From contig JAALGY010000038.1 of the NCBI GenBank assembly GCA_032358165.1, forward strand, positions 2,046,001 to 2,110,000: a stretch of DNA of 64,000 nt, read 5' to 3'. A program made the translations under genes and the position numbers. Shown here piece after piece: positions 1 through 12,600 of the stretch (position 1 is the first letter of the stretch; each line of letters opens with the position of its first letter). Origin of the DNA: Diplosphaera chodatii (Eukaryota > Chlorophyta > Trebouxiophyceae > Prasiolales > Stichococcaceae). The notes under the pieces were generated by a model, which was given only the letters and a program-made list of their open reading frames with translations, made no database searches and was not told the DNA's origin.

Positions 1-149
1 AGCTGGTGCAGAATGTTCTGCTTCCGCAGATGACTGCTACTATGTACATTCTGTGTCTTCAACCATAAGCAGCAGGTGCTCACCCACCTTGCAGCTGTGG
101 ATGATGCCGCTCATACTGTGTGGCTGATGGGCATATTGCACGTACGCAG

Positions 150-275
150 ATAGGAGAGTTCTTGACGACTGGCAAGGTGTCGGCCCTGGACCCAGATGTA
201 CAGGCAGCTGAGGCGGCAGCCAAGGCAAAGCTGGCGGAGGAGAAGGCCTCTGGCGATGCATTCGCATTCATTTGA
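150..275 (+). CDS. C-terminal exon of an unidentified protein (5' part not resolved)
   Basis: A 42-codon reading frame follows a plausible acceptor (ACGCAG at 144-149) and ends at TGA 273-275. It begins IGEFLTTGK and continues as an Ala/Lys/Glu-rich stretch (AAEAAAKAKLAEEK) that should be helical, then ends in FAFI. Composition and splice context look like a genuine terminal exon. The exon or exons upstream would lie in 1-100 or outside the window and could not be joined with confidence. I do not recognise the family. It converges on the minus-strand methyltransferase that ends at 458. Confidence 0.4.
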   Translation: MGEFLTTGKVSALDPDVQAAEAAAKAKLAEEKASGDAFAFI

Positions 276-457
276 TGGTGGATTTCGATTTTGAGGAGCT
301 GCCTTAAGGTCGTGCAACAGCAGTCCAGCTCGCCACGTGGCATGGACAGCCACGGGCTAACAAGAGTTCTAGCAGTCAATTCTAGTCTGATGCAGTGGTT
401 TTTGTATGGGGTAGAAGGAGCAACGAAGCAATCAAGTACAGTGCTAACCAATGCTAC

Positions 458-2148
458 TCAAGCCTCCTTGCGAGCGTAAACCACGTACATGGGATCCGAC
501 TGCCCGCCAAACAACCCGCCTCCTTTAGACGGGCTGATGTCCTCTGCCTTTGGCGCCGTCCAGCCGCCCGGTACTGAGTAGTGGAAATATGCACCGACAA
601 TGTAGGCATGTGTTGAATCGTCTGTGGCCGTCCACACTGATATGGCCTTCGTGGGAAAGCACCTAGGGCAGATGCGATGGGCTTCAGCGTCAAGAAGCGG
701 CGCAGTATACAACACGTCAAGGACAAATCTGGTGCAGTTCATGAATCTGGCATGACCAAAGCACTCCACCTGTTGCTGAAAGACATGATCGCCAAGCCGC
801 CCTGGTAACATGTCATCCATGTAAGACACTCTGTTGCGACAAGTCCATGCCAGCACAGCAGTAACATAAGACGCTTGCAACCGTCACTTACCGGCTTCAG
901 CACCCTGTGCATCTCCTTGAACACCTCCAACGGGCGGCTGAGGTAATCCACCGACACCACATTTGTGATGACCTGCATACATGCTGACCGCTTTCACATC
1001 CAGAGGCCTGATGCAAAACTTGTGACGTTCACTTAGTCAAGCAACAAAAGGTGGACCCCAACGATACGCACATCATAGGTGTTGTCCTCGTAGGGTAGCT
1101 TGGGATCCACGTTGAGGTCCTGCAGAGAAATGTAGCAGGTTGCCTGCACAGTCCTTCAGATGCATGCAGGAGGACAAAACGACTCTGGACGGCTTTTGCA
1201 CAGCAGCTATTGGATCACCTTCACATCCCAGTCAGTCAGAACGGGGTTCTTTGAGAGCTCGTCTGGGTTCATTCCTGTCCTGTGTGCAAACATAGTACGT
1301 CGTGAAAGCCTACCAGCAGTCATGAGGGCCTCATCCGTATGCAGCAGTGCAAGGTGTCTTCCCACCCTGTGATCCTGCCAGCGCTGTAGCCCTTGGGGTA
1401 GTGGCTGACCCATGACGAGCACATATCCAGTATCGCCACGTCCTTACTGCCTGACGGCGGCAATGCCTTCTCATAGTGCCTGCAACAGCAGGCATTGTGA
1501 ACGACCGTGCATCCTGGTCTGCCTGATTGCGCGCTACATGTTGTCCGCAAGCTGGTGCTGATCCTCAAGGATACAAACGTCACCACTGGAGCTGAAGTCC
1601 GCCTACTTTGTAAGCGCTGCAATGGCTTTGTCGTCGATGTGCGTCACATAGCGCGGCTGCCCATAGAAAAAGGTGTCTGGCGACTCATCAAAGCGCTGGA
1701 AGTCCTCCGCTGAGAAGGGGAACTCCGCTGGCCATTGCACGCCTTCCAGCACCTGCAGGGGATCGTCACACGACCATGAGCTGACGGCAGAGGGAAGGCC
1801 TGCCGGGCTCTGCTCCCTAGGCTTGATGTGGTACACACGCAAGCGGCCCAATGCAGATGGTCTGTCGAGTGCAGGAAATGTGGCAGAGATGACGACCTGC
1901 TCTACTCTACTGGCAGCCAAGGCGGTGCTGCTGCTGCCGAACACTGCCATGCTGACAAGGCCTGCGAACCCAGCTTGCAGCAGATGCCGGCGGTTGTTGG
2001 ACGGTGACGCAGCAGCGGCACTCGACGGACTGCTTCTGCCTTTGGTCGCTGAATGCACGTGGCCGATTGCTCTGTGGGTCTGCCTCAGTGTGCTGAAACA
2101 GCGGTGCGCCGGCAGGGAAACAGCATTGGTGCCGCACAAGCGCAACAT
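458..2148 (-). CDS. SAM-dependent methyltransferase (type 11 fold) with a twin-arginine thylakoid-lumen leader
   Basis: Seven exons join in frame to about 360 residues: 2148-1607, 1479-1366, 1279-1219, 1119-1072, 972-892, 801-770 and 662-458. The first 80 residues look like a bipartite plastid leader: a Ser/Ala-rich transit part, then an RR pair (NNRRHLLQAGF), a hydrophobic stretch and an ALA cleavage site. The body has the features of a class I methyltransferase: VAILDMCSSW as motif I (atypical, with Cys/Ser in place of the usual Gly run), LPYEDNTYDVITNVVSVDYL around motif II, and FKEMHRVLKPGGLAIMSFSNR as the post-motif region. These match plant and algal proteins annotated only as methyltransferases, so the substrate is unknown. 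The start is the first ATG of the leader. Lumenal location is inferred from the leader alone. Confidence 0.82.
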
Positions 2149-2831
2149 GAGGTGGGGACGTCCGACCTCAGCAAGAGCTGATGCGCCGCGAGCACCTCAC
2201 AAGCCCTTTGGAACTCCGATCTGGGCCGATCTACTGACTCCCCTTGCGTAAGCAATGCATCGCATGTGCCTGCACCTGCTTGATGGCCACGCCATGCGGA
2301 GGGTGTCGTGTGTGTGGCAGTGGCTCGCCACCCTGACGAGTTACTCATGAGATCTCTTGCTGCGGAGTGCGAGGGTGTGCGACAGAGCGGCCAGAACCGC
2401 ATAGTAGCACCCGGCGACCACGCGCAGCTGCAAACGTACAGCTAGCGTGCTGCTCGCCGTGGTCTCGGGCACCGCTGGCGCGCAACGATCAGCAGGACGG
2501 CAACAACTAGAGGGGAGGATTAGGTGTTCACTTGACCAGTGCTCCTCGACGCTTTGAAGTGGCAACAGCGTGAGCGAGGTCTCTCAAAAGCCTGCCGCAA
2601 CCTTATTCAGAGCGTTCGACGAGCACATCTTGCCAGTTTTGGTTTCGGAAGTCAGCTGGAATTTTGTGGGCGGTTGTGAGAAGCCGCCTGGCGGGCTGAC
2701 CACACCCGCGGCAGCCGCTGCCGGTACAGAGCGCCCGCTGGGCCAGGCACCTGAGCGGCTGGGAGGCACCTGTCGGCGAGCTCGGGGCCATGGCTACGGC
2801 CTAGCAAGGGGCGCTGACGCCGCACACGCCC
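2149..2831. promoter_or_regulatory. Divergent intergenic region between the methyltransferase and the HtrA gene
   Basis: About 680 bp lie between the two start codons, which point away from each other. The region must hold both promoters and 5' UTRs. I see no clear TATA box or repeat in it. Reading frames here (for example 2570 onwards on +) do not join the HtrA protein and are probably spurious. Confidence 0.4.
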
Positions 2832-5622
2832 ATGAAGCGGCTCTTCGGGAACCTGCGCTCGCTGCCGGACGCGCTGCTGAAGACCAGCGCCAGCGGCAGG
2901 AGCGCCGCGACCGCCGTCGAGTGCCCCAATTGTGGCGCCCTCGCCCGCAGCGTCGACTGCAAAGCGAATGCCGCCGGCCGCGCTGGCGGCAGCAATGGGG
3001 CAGGGACCGGCGGCGGCAGCAGCAGCAGCAGCAGCAGGGCCGTGCCGGGCTCGACGCTCAGCGCAGCACGCCACAGAGGCGGCCAGCAGCAGCAGTGCGG
3101 GGTCAGCAGCCATGCGGCCGTCCGGCCGCAGCCGGCGCCGCAGCAGCAGCGCTCAGCAGCGGCCGCTGGGATGGCCGTGCGGGAGGCGCAGCGGCATGGG
3201 ACAGCCGGCTCGAACATGACCGGCATCCTGCTGGCGGGCGGGCTGGGCACCGCGGGAGGCATCGCCATTGCCAGCATGTGAGACTGAGGCCTTGCACATC
3301 CTGCATGATAGCTGTTCGTTTTACTGATGTTGGGCCTGCTTTATGCCCTGTAATGCTCAGCACGCCAATCACAGCGCTTGCATTGGCGCCTACAGAGCGA
3401 ACACGGGGTTGGTTGACTACGTCACGGACCGGCTTTGGCCCGAGGGTGAGCTTCCATTGTACTCTGTACCGCCGGGTTGCTCTTGAGCAGTGCACACAAC
3501 TTGGCCATGCTGGCCCAGCGGCCAGCTGACACCGTCGATCACTGCCGTCAGGGTTCTACGGCTTCCGCGTCAGCCGGGCGCAGGGCGCCCTGCCGCCGCT
3601 GCTCTCGCCCTACTTCATCGCAGACGCAGCAGCCAAGGTGGCCCTGCCTGCTGGCGCCAGATTGCAGGCGTCTCTGTGAAGCCGTGTTCACCTGGCAGCG
3701 CGTGGGTCATGACAAGTTGTGGCTGCCAGCAACGTGACGTGCCCCCCTCGAGTGCAGGTGGCGCCCGCAGTGGTGAACATCACCGTCCGGGACCCGCGCC
3801 GCTCTGCAGACGAAGCCGTCAACGGCTCAGGTGGGCGGACCGCCGCACCAGGGGCTGCTTGGCCAGGCCCCGCGTCTCAGCAGCGTCAGTGGTGCATGGT
3901 GCAGCTCGTCGTGCGTCACGCCTTTCGTGCGCGACGCCCTGCGCAGGGTTCATCATCAGCTCGGTCGGCCGGGATGGGACGGTGGTGACCAACACGCACA
4001 TCATCGCGGACGCCATCGCCGGCGGCGGCGCCAGCGGCAGCGCGATCCTGTGCACGCTGCAGGACGGCCGCAGCTTCCAGGCGCAGCTCGTCAACTTCGA
4101 CTGGTGAGCTCGTCAGTCAGCAGCAGACATGCCTCACCGGCCATGTGGACCATCAGCCTCGCACGCGCAGTTGCTTGTGTGCACACATGCAGACCTCTTG
4201 GTAGAGGAGGCCTGTCGGGGTTCATATGTGCGTGGTGTCCGCGCTCAGGCAATCGGACCTGGCGGTGCTGCGCATCAGCGCGGCCGCCCAGCTGCCGGTC
4301 GCGAAGCTGGGCGAGTCGTCGGCGCTGCGCGTGGGCGAGTGGGTCATTGCCCTCGGCAGCCCGCTGCACCTCAGCAACAGGCGTGACATTGCTTGTTTCC
4401 CCGGACACCTGATCATGTTCAGAGCTGCTGTGAAATCCTAGGCTGTGTGCCCCAGCCGCCTCGCCGTTGCCCCCGACGGTCAGGGTTACGGCAAGGATGT
4501 GCCAAAGCCGGCATCGTGTGTGGACGGAAACCCCTATTGTGGGACCATGCATGTTGCAGCGTGTCCGCGGGCATCGTGTCGGCCCTGGAGCGCAAGGGCG
4601 CGGAGCTGGGCCTCGACTCCGCGGCCACCGACTACATCCAGACCGACGCGGCCACGGCGGCCGGCAGCTCCGGCGGGCCGCTCGTCAACGTCCAGGTGCG
4701 GAAAGCTCCTCATGACCTTGTTATTCCCTTGACCCGTCTGGCATCTGTGCGTCGTCAGCGCCTTCAACTGAAGAGTGCCATCGGACGCACGCTGTTTCAT
4801 GCCAATGCTGTGCTAGCCGTTACCATTGCAAATGTGAAGGCGCTGCCTGCTGCACTGCAGGGCGAGGTGATCGGAATCAGCAACCTGAAGGCGATCGCGG
4901 GCGATGGGGTGAGCTTCGCCATCCCGATCGACACCGCGAAGAGCATCATCAGCCAGCTCCTGCAGCCGTCGGGCCGCGTCGCGCGCCCGTACATCGGCTG
5001 CAAGACGCTCGAGCTCAACTCCAGGTGCGGCCGCAGCGCACGCAGCCAGCACACCTGCTGCGGCTGCAGCAGGGCGTCCAGGTGATGATGCCCGTGCGCC
5101 TGCATCCTCCTGTCGCCTGCTCCTGCACCGCCTGAAGCCGGTCGTGCCTTCCTGCAGCCTGGCGGCAGAGCTGAAGGCCAGCTCATCCTCGTTTCCCGAT
5201 GTGGCCGCGGGGATCTACGTGCCCTACGTGCAGCCGGGCGGCCCCGCGGATCGCGCCGGCCTCGTGTCTGGCGACGTCATCACAGGTGCGCATCCTGGGC
5301 AGCTGGGCCGCGTGCCTGCGCCCTGCTGCGGACAACAAGCAAGCATGTGGCATTCACTTCCATGCAGTTGCGCATGCGTCCTGTGCACACCTCAGCAGCA
5401 TGCCGAAAGCTGAGTTGCCGTGCACGCGTGAGCAAGGTCGGCTGGCGCTCGCCTGCAGGCATCCCGGGGCAGCCGCTCAGCGCGAAGGGCCTGATGCGGG
5501 CGCTGGCGCAGCACATCAGCAAGCCGCTGCCGGTGGCGGTGTCGCGCGCCGACGGCTCCCGCGCCACGCTGCACATCACCGCCTCAGACGCGGCGCTGGC
5601 CCTGGAGCCGGCCCGCCCCTGA
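2832..5622 (+). CDS. HtrA/Deg-type serine protease with a C-terminal PDZ domain, probably mitochondrial
   Basis: Spliced exons give a complete trypsin-like HtrA core. The catalytic His is in NTHIIAD (codon 3997), the Asp in QSDLAVL (4256) and the Ser in AGSSGGPL (4669). The usual GNSGGPL carries Ser in place of Asn. [11 protein letters not shown] and GVSFAIPID follow, then a PDZ domain ([24 protein letters not shown]) and a C-terminal strand-rich end. The N-terminal exon holds a basic leader, Ser/Gln-rich linkers and a hydrophobic [14 protein letters not shown] segment, as in membrane-tethered mitochondrial HtrA2/Deg14-type proteases. Exons 3758 onwards join well. The junction from exon 1 (ending near 3277) to exon 2 (3552-3637, GFYGFRVSR) does not keep phase with a GT donor, so the leader may be mis-modelled. 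Role: ATP-independent degradation of misfolded proteins. Confidence 0.85.
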
Positions 5623-6697
5623 TTCGCGCCTTGCAGAGGCAGAGGACAGGCCAAAGGGCATGCACGCACATCCGCACAACTTGCATGCATGAGTTTTGGC
5701 TCAGCTGGGTGGCCTTGATGGCGTACTGCCACGGGCTACAGAGGTGCGATGGGCGACTGACGCCGGTACATGGCTAAAAGAGGGTCTGCGATGCACCAGG
5801 ATAGGATGGCATTTGGCAGCACAGGAACGTGGAAGCAAGTAACCGGCTTTGTGGGAACATGTGAATGCAGACAGACGCCTTCTGCACGGGCATGGAGTTC
5901 ATCATGGTTTTTGCAGCAACTAGGATCAATTTCTCCTCTCATATATTCATTCCTATTCAATGCTGAAGGATGCACGAGGTCCAGTTTTGATGGTAGCCAG
6001 CGGCATCCTCATCACAGTATCTCCAAACTTTGCTTGCAGCACGCACTGCCGCAGGATGCCCGTTATGCATCTTGACGTTCGCCCGCACCCCAGGCAATAA
6101 TATGTGGCAGCAGACTGACAGAGGAAGGCTGGCTGTGTATGCATGCCTCGGGTCATTGTTGGCCTGCTCTGTGTGGGTGACGGCGGCTGTCGCAGAACTG
6201 CACAATGCTGATTGACATCGCATGTTGCTGTGACAACCATGCATGCACGACAGCCAACACCAATGTCTTGCACTTGCGTTCATCGTAGAGCTTGTAAACC
6301 TTCAACAACCTGAAGTGGTGCAATGTAGCTCGAGCGGTGTCCACAGGGTCGCAAGTATGTTGTCAAACCTTGCTTGGGGTTTCGAGGCGTTCTGCTAACA
6401 ACGACCCACAGTGGGAAGGCCCAACCAGGTTGCGACTGTCTGAAGCATGTTTGCCAGCATTGGCAAGCTGTGCTGGTTGCTGGCGGGTGCGCCACTTGCA
6501 GCAACATTGCAAGTGGAGGAACACGGCTGCGCAAACCCTGAACCCCTGTGACAAGCGAATACTCGGCATAGCAGCCGCCCTTCCCTGGAGTCATCGCTAC
6601 CCCGTGACATTCCCCGTAGTTACCTATGACGGCATCGTGGCACGCTGGCTGTATGCTGTTGGTGGCAGCGCCCGACAGCTGCGCCTCGGAGGGGCGG
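5623..6697. other. Convergent 3' region with no gene seen
   Basis: This 1.07 kb lies between the 3' ends of the HtrA gene (+) and the RRM gene (-). Short reading frames occur on both strands, but none has recognisable protein composition or consistent splice sites. It probably holds the two 3' UTRs. Confidence 0.4.
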
Positions 6698-9600
6698 TCA
6701 GAACCGCTGTCCGCCGTAGTACTCGCACTGGGCTGCCTCCGCCTGCTGCTGGCGTGCCAGGTCCTCGAAGGCGGCCTGCACCGCCTGCGCGACGGTGGCC
6801 TCCATGTCGCTGCCGGAAACGCCGCCTGCAAAGAGGAACCAGGCGACGTCGGTGTGGCCACCACAGCAGCAGGCGTGCTGATGGCACTGGCGGGAGAACT
6901 GCTTGTATGCACTCATGCACGGGACACGATCAAGGTGGATGGGAGACCAGGCTACTCGGCCAGGATGCTGGCTCTCAATCACCTGATGCGTCCTGCGAGC
7001 CGCCCTGCAGCGGCATGTCCTGCGCCAGAGAGGCGCCCGACCCAAATTGCTGCTGCGATGTGTTGTAGGCCGCCCCCAGCTGCTGCTGTTGCTGCTGCGG
7101 CGGCCACTGGGTGACGCCGTCGCCGTTTTCGGCCAGCGTGCTGCAGCACAGCATTTAGCAATGAACCCGCGATGAACATGACAACGTTGGAGCATGTCCC
7201 ATGAGTGCTTATGGCAATGCCTGACCATGTGCTGTCGTACGGAGCCCTCACCTGAGGCTGGCGTGGCTGCCGGGCTGCTGGCCGCGGCCCAGGCGCGAGG
7301 CGTGTGGCAGCCCGTGCTGCAGCCGATTCACATGCGGTGCGGAAGCCGACCTGCAGACAGCACCCCCCCTGTTGCAGACCCCTCCTGATGCACCTGCACG
7401 GACTCCAGCAAACAACGAAGCCCATGCAAGCACACGCCTCTCATGCTGCCGCTGGCTCATGCTGCCACCATCACACTGTGGAGCGCCACTGATGACAGAG
7501 TAGTGGAAGCTGCACCTGTTCATGACGGAGGAAGCCAGAGCAGCTTGTTGCAGGGTGGCGGTCGAGCCGCCCAGCGCGGTAGGCAGGTTGGGATGCGAGG
7601 CGGTGCCCATCGACAGGTCGCCATGCGAGCCCCGCTGCACAGCGGAGCACCACGCAGGGTCGGGCATCGCCGGCAGGCGCCACAGCGCAAAACATGTTGG
7701 CTCACGCAGCATTCCGAGTGGGCAATTTTGCAAATGCGGGCAGTCACGGGGGGGCACCTGGCCCAGGGAGTTGAGCAGGGCGGCCTGGCTGCTGGCGGCG
7801 TCGAAGGCGCTGGCGGGCAGCGAATGGTGCAGGCGCGCCTGCGCGGCCGCCGCCGCCGCCTGGTGCTGCTGCATCTGCAGCTGCGCCTGTGCTGCCTGCA
7901 GCTCAACAAGTAGCACGTCCACCACCGAACCAAGGTGCGCGGTCTGGCACCCGATGTGAAGTGGACCAACCGGATCAAGCGACAGCCACCAGCCAGGCAC
8001 TTCTGGGTGGGTGCATGGACGGGGGCGCCGCCAGCAGATGTGGCCAGAGCAACATACCTGCTGCAGCGCGCGCAGGTGCGCCTGCTGCTGCAGCTGCGCC
8101 TGCTGCTGGAGCGCCTGCTGCTGCAGGAGCTGGCTGGACAGGTCGGGGTGGCTGGCGAACTGCGGGAAGGGGCGCGCCAGGCCGCCCGCCCCCGGGCCCC
8201 CCTGCAGCGCCGACGCCGCCAGCTGCGGGTTGCTCAGCGCCGCCTGCGCCTGCAGCAGACCCCGAGCCTCAGACGCGAACTTGCTGTGCAGCCAGCCATC
8301 AAACCCTACATGGACATGCCTGTTGCAACACACCAGCAGGCGCCGCACACGCCTGGCCATGAGCACACCATGTCACAGTTTGGCGCCCGTGGCATCATGA
8401 TGGGGGCACGTGACTCACCAGGCTGGCGAGGTCGGGGTTGGAGGCGTAGGGGTTCAGGTCGCCGTACGCGCCCTGCAGGCTGTGCAGGTCGGCGTGGCTG
8501 AAGGCGCGGGCCGCGGCGCCGGAGTACGCGCCGGGCTCCCCCAGGCGCAGCCCCGCCAGCGAGCTGCGCAGCGGCGCCGTCATGTCCCCACCCTGTATTG
8601 CACGACAGGACAAGCGCTGTGCGGTTGCGCAACCCCACATCTAGCTGTGAGCAGCAACAGCGGTTGATGGGCACCGCGCCACATGAGCGTGGGTAGGGGG
8701 ATTGGACACCGCGCCTTGCCGCTACGTCAACACGTCAGCATGTCAGCACATGCAAGCGGACCGGCCGCAGCTCAGGCTCGGTGCTCGGCCCCTGCCACCG
8801 CACCTGGGACTGCGCCATGCGCTGCTGCATGAGGCGGTCCTGCGCCCACAACGCCTCCTTCTCGGGCTTGCTCATGCGCTTGTACTGCGCCGCCAGCACG
8901 CGGTCGTAGTGGATGTTGTTCGGGTTCAGCCGGTTGCTCAGGTTCACCGCGGGCATCGCGGCGTCATCCTGCACGGCGTGGGAGGTGTGACACGGGCTGC
9001 TTCAACATCAGTGGAGACTGGGACACTGCACTAGTGTACGCCCTAGCAGTCCTGCCCTACAGCGACATGGCACAAAGCAGTGACGCCCTGCTGCACCTCA
9101 TGCCCTGAGCACAAAGTGCAAGAGCGCACGCCGGCTTGTCATCACCCACCGAGGAGTCGTCGGAGGCCGACAGCTCGGGGCGGGGGATGCCCGCACGCCA
9201 CGAGTCCCCGGCGCCCCGTGGCGGCGCGCCTGGCTGCTGGAGGTGGAGGCTGCTGGGTCCCGGGGAGGCGCGGTCGATCACGAAGTGCACCGCCAGCGGC
9301 TTGCTGCCTGTGGCACATTGTGCAGTTGTGCAGTTGCAAAACCCGTCAGCTCGGAGCTGCTCAATGGCTGCGTTTGCACGCCTTCCCAGCTGCACACTCA
9401 TGTTCCGAGCCCTCCGCTGGAGGTACAGCTGCGAGCGTCGAACGGTGCAGATGCTCATCATATGAGAAGGGATTGCGTGCTGCAGACCCCGGGTCACCGC
9501 ACACGACGCGGCACCTGTCAGGCTGGGGATGAAGGCGCCGTTGAGGGCGCGCTGCGCTGCGACGGCGCCCTGCAGGTCCCTGAACAGGATGTGCACCTCG

Positions 9601-12600
9601 GACAGGTGCCCCGGCGCCGCCCGCACCTGCGGCCACCCACAGCTCGCAAGTCAGGCACACTGTGCAGTCTGCAAAGCACGGACCTTCTCTCGCAAAGACA
9701 GGACATTGTGCGCCTTGGGCCACCAGCCAGGGGTCCGCCTCATGTCACCCCAAGCATCCCATGTTGTTGTATGCTTGGCACCAACTGCATGCCCACAGAT
9801 ATGCATGCGGTGTGCAGCCACTGGCGCTCACCTCGTCAAGACTGCCGTACTGGCTGAATGCCAGCTCGATGGCGGTGCGGTTGACGGCTGGCAGCAGGTT
9901 GCTGAGGGCCAGGTGCCGTGATGGTGCCGGCTGCAGGTGAACAGCGCGCTCAGGTGAAGCCATTGTCAGAAACGAGAACTGCATAGGCTGCAGGTCGCAT
10001 GGTGACTGCCATGGTGCAAAGAGCTTTGTTTTGTGTACAGTGAATATGTACCTGCGGCGAGCCATCGCGTCGCAGGAGCATGGATGCAGGGCTGCCGTGC
10101 GGCAGGGGGTGCCCCGGCGATGACCGCCGCTGCTGCCCCTGCAGGTGGCAGGGCCCAGGCATGAGAGCTTACATCAAACTTGGGTGCAGTGCAAGGCGGC
10201 GAGCGTCACACAAATGGCCAGGGGCGGGATGCCTGCTTCTGAACGTGAACTGTTGGCTCGACACACCTTGTCTGGCTTGTAGCGCATCTTCAGCGGCCGC
10301 GAGCCGGTCAGCAGCGGGTCGGGCCGATTGTTCTTGGCAGCCACCGCCCTCACTGCATCCTCGACCTGCAAGTGTACATGACCACCTTTCGACTCGAGGC
10401 ACAAGCAGGCAGAAGCAAATGCTACAAAGTAAAGAAGCAACACCTGAGCCGCCAGAGTGCCGAGCATCGCACCCGCTCAAACACGACGATGGCGTAGCCC
10501 AGCGGCCCGATCCTCGCGGGGAAGGCCGCAGCGTCGATGACGGGGCCAAAGCTCTCGAAGGCAGCGCGCACGCTGGCCGCTGTGGCCTGGTTGCTGATGT
10601 TGCCCAGCCACAGGCGGGCGGACGGCGTGTGTGCGGCGTCAGTCTCGGACCGGTGCCTGCGGTACAAAGCCCAGTGTTGCAACATCAGCCCGTCAGCGAC
10701 GCTTGCAGCCCTGTGGTGTGGAGAGTGCTGCCAAGTTGTCGGCGGCACGCAATTCCCAGGCATGTGGAGTTGCCAAGGCTGCTATACATGACAACAGAAA
10801 GGGTGCAGAGGTGTTGTTGCCAAAGTATGCATCCCACATACCCGCTGGAGTTGGCTGAGCTGGGCCGCAGCAGTCGCGCATTGCGCACCGCCGGTCGGAA
10901 CTTCACCACCAGCGGCTGCTGCCCAGACAGGACTGGCACCTGCAGTCGAGATTGGCTTGCCATGTGGACACCGATTCACTGCTCCACCGCGACGCAGACA
11001 AACACAGCAAAGAGGGTCACTCGGGAGCAGCCTTTCCCGAGCAGGCCGTGCGGTCCCACCTGTTGGCCGTCCAGCAGCTCGAAGGCGCGGCAGGCCGGCT
11101 GCACGCTGGCGAAGCTGACGAACGCGATGGGCGCGCCCTCGATCATGGTCACGTCCTGCAGGGGGCCAAACGCCTGCGCCACGTTGATGAGCGTGGTGCG
11201 GTCGACGCCCGGCGCCAGGCCCCCGATCCACAGGTGCCGCGTCACCTGGTCCGCCTCTTGTAGCTGCATCCAGGATGCCAAACACAATGCTTGCATCGGT
11301 CGCCCCAAACCGCCAACAGGCCCTGCAGTTGGTCACTCATGACGATGTGCACATTGACGAGGTGATGCTTGTTGATTCTCGGTTACAACTGCGAGGGTGG
11401 GACATATGTGCAGGGCACCCACCTCTGCGTAGATGGCGTCGGGCGCAGCGTGCTGGTCATCAGGCGGCGGGCAGCGGCCTTGCATCACCCAGCAGTGCAG
11501 GAGGTTCCTGTCCAGCCGCGTCCACGGGAAGCTGTCTTCCGCATTGAGTGCATTGCCTACATGTCCCATATGCACAGGTCAAAACTGCAGGCATCGTATG
11601 CGTGAGAGGGTGGTAGCAGGCACGACTATGTGGCGCAACTCAAATGGGCACACACTCTGATGTGCATCCGGATGCAACCATGCACGCACCTGAGGCAGGG
11701 CGTGGTGGCTGAGCCATGGGCAGGAGGGCGGAGCCGGGGCCGTAGTGCGGCCCCGGCTGCTGGTGGCCAGGCGCTGCTGCGCCGCTGCTGTGGCTGCCGT
11801 GGCTGCCGCTGAAGTGGCTGCCGTCGCTGCTGTGGCCGCCCTGCTGGTGCCCCGGCCGCTGCGGCGCGGAGTGCGGGGGCAGGCGCCGCTGAATGCCGTC
11901 GAGCCCATCCGCCGGCAGGGCCCCAGCGGCGTTGCCGCCTGCAGCGAGGTTGCCGGCGCTGCCCAGAGCCCGGAGCAGGCCGCTGCTGCCGCCGAGCGGG
12001 CCGACGTCGCTGGCGGAAAGCGCCAGCGCGCCGCCGCCAGTCCCGAGTGGGTCGCCGCGGCTGTCGCCCAGCTGCGCGAGGTTGCTGCTGCTGCCGCTCA
12101 GGGTGGCCGGCAACCCCGCACTGCCGAGCTGCTGCAGGTTGCCGTGGCTGCCCTGCATGTTCAGGCTGTTACTCGCCAACTGCTGCAGGTTGCCGTGGCT
12201 GCCCAACAGGCTGTGGTTGCCGGCGGCCAAGGAACCGTCGAACCCACCACCCCCGAGCTGCTGCAAGTTGCCGTGGCTGCCCAGCTGCCGCAGGTTGCTG
12301 CTGCTGCCGAGCTGCTGCAGGTTGCCGTGGCTGCCCAGCTGCCGCAGGTTGCTGCTGCTGCCGATCGGGCCCAGGTTGGCGCTCCCGAGCTGCACAAGGT
12401 CGTCGTGGCTGCCAAGCTGCTGGTGCCGCTGCAGGCTGGTCTGGCTGCCGAGGAGCTGCAGGTTGCCATGGCTGCCAAAGGCGCCGTGGCCGCCCAGGTG
12501 CTGCATGCCGCCGCCGCCGCTGCCGAAGTGCTGCTGGCTGATCGTGCCGCCGCCGGCGCCGCTGCTGACCCTTGAGTGGCCGTCGGGCAGGTGCGGGAGG

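Noticed and set aside
2570..3529. 319-codon + frame starting at 2570
   Set aside because: It overlaps the HtrA leader in another frame, is Arg/Gln/Ala-rich without domain content, and cannot be joined to the protease exons.
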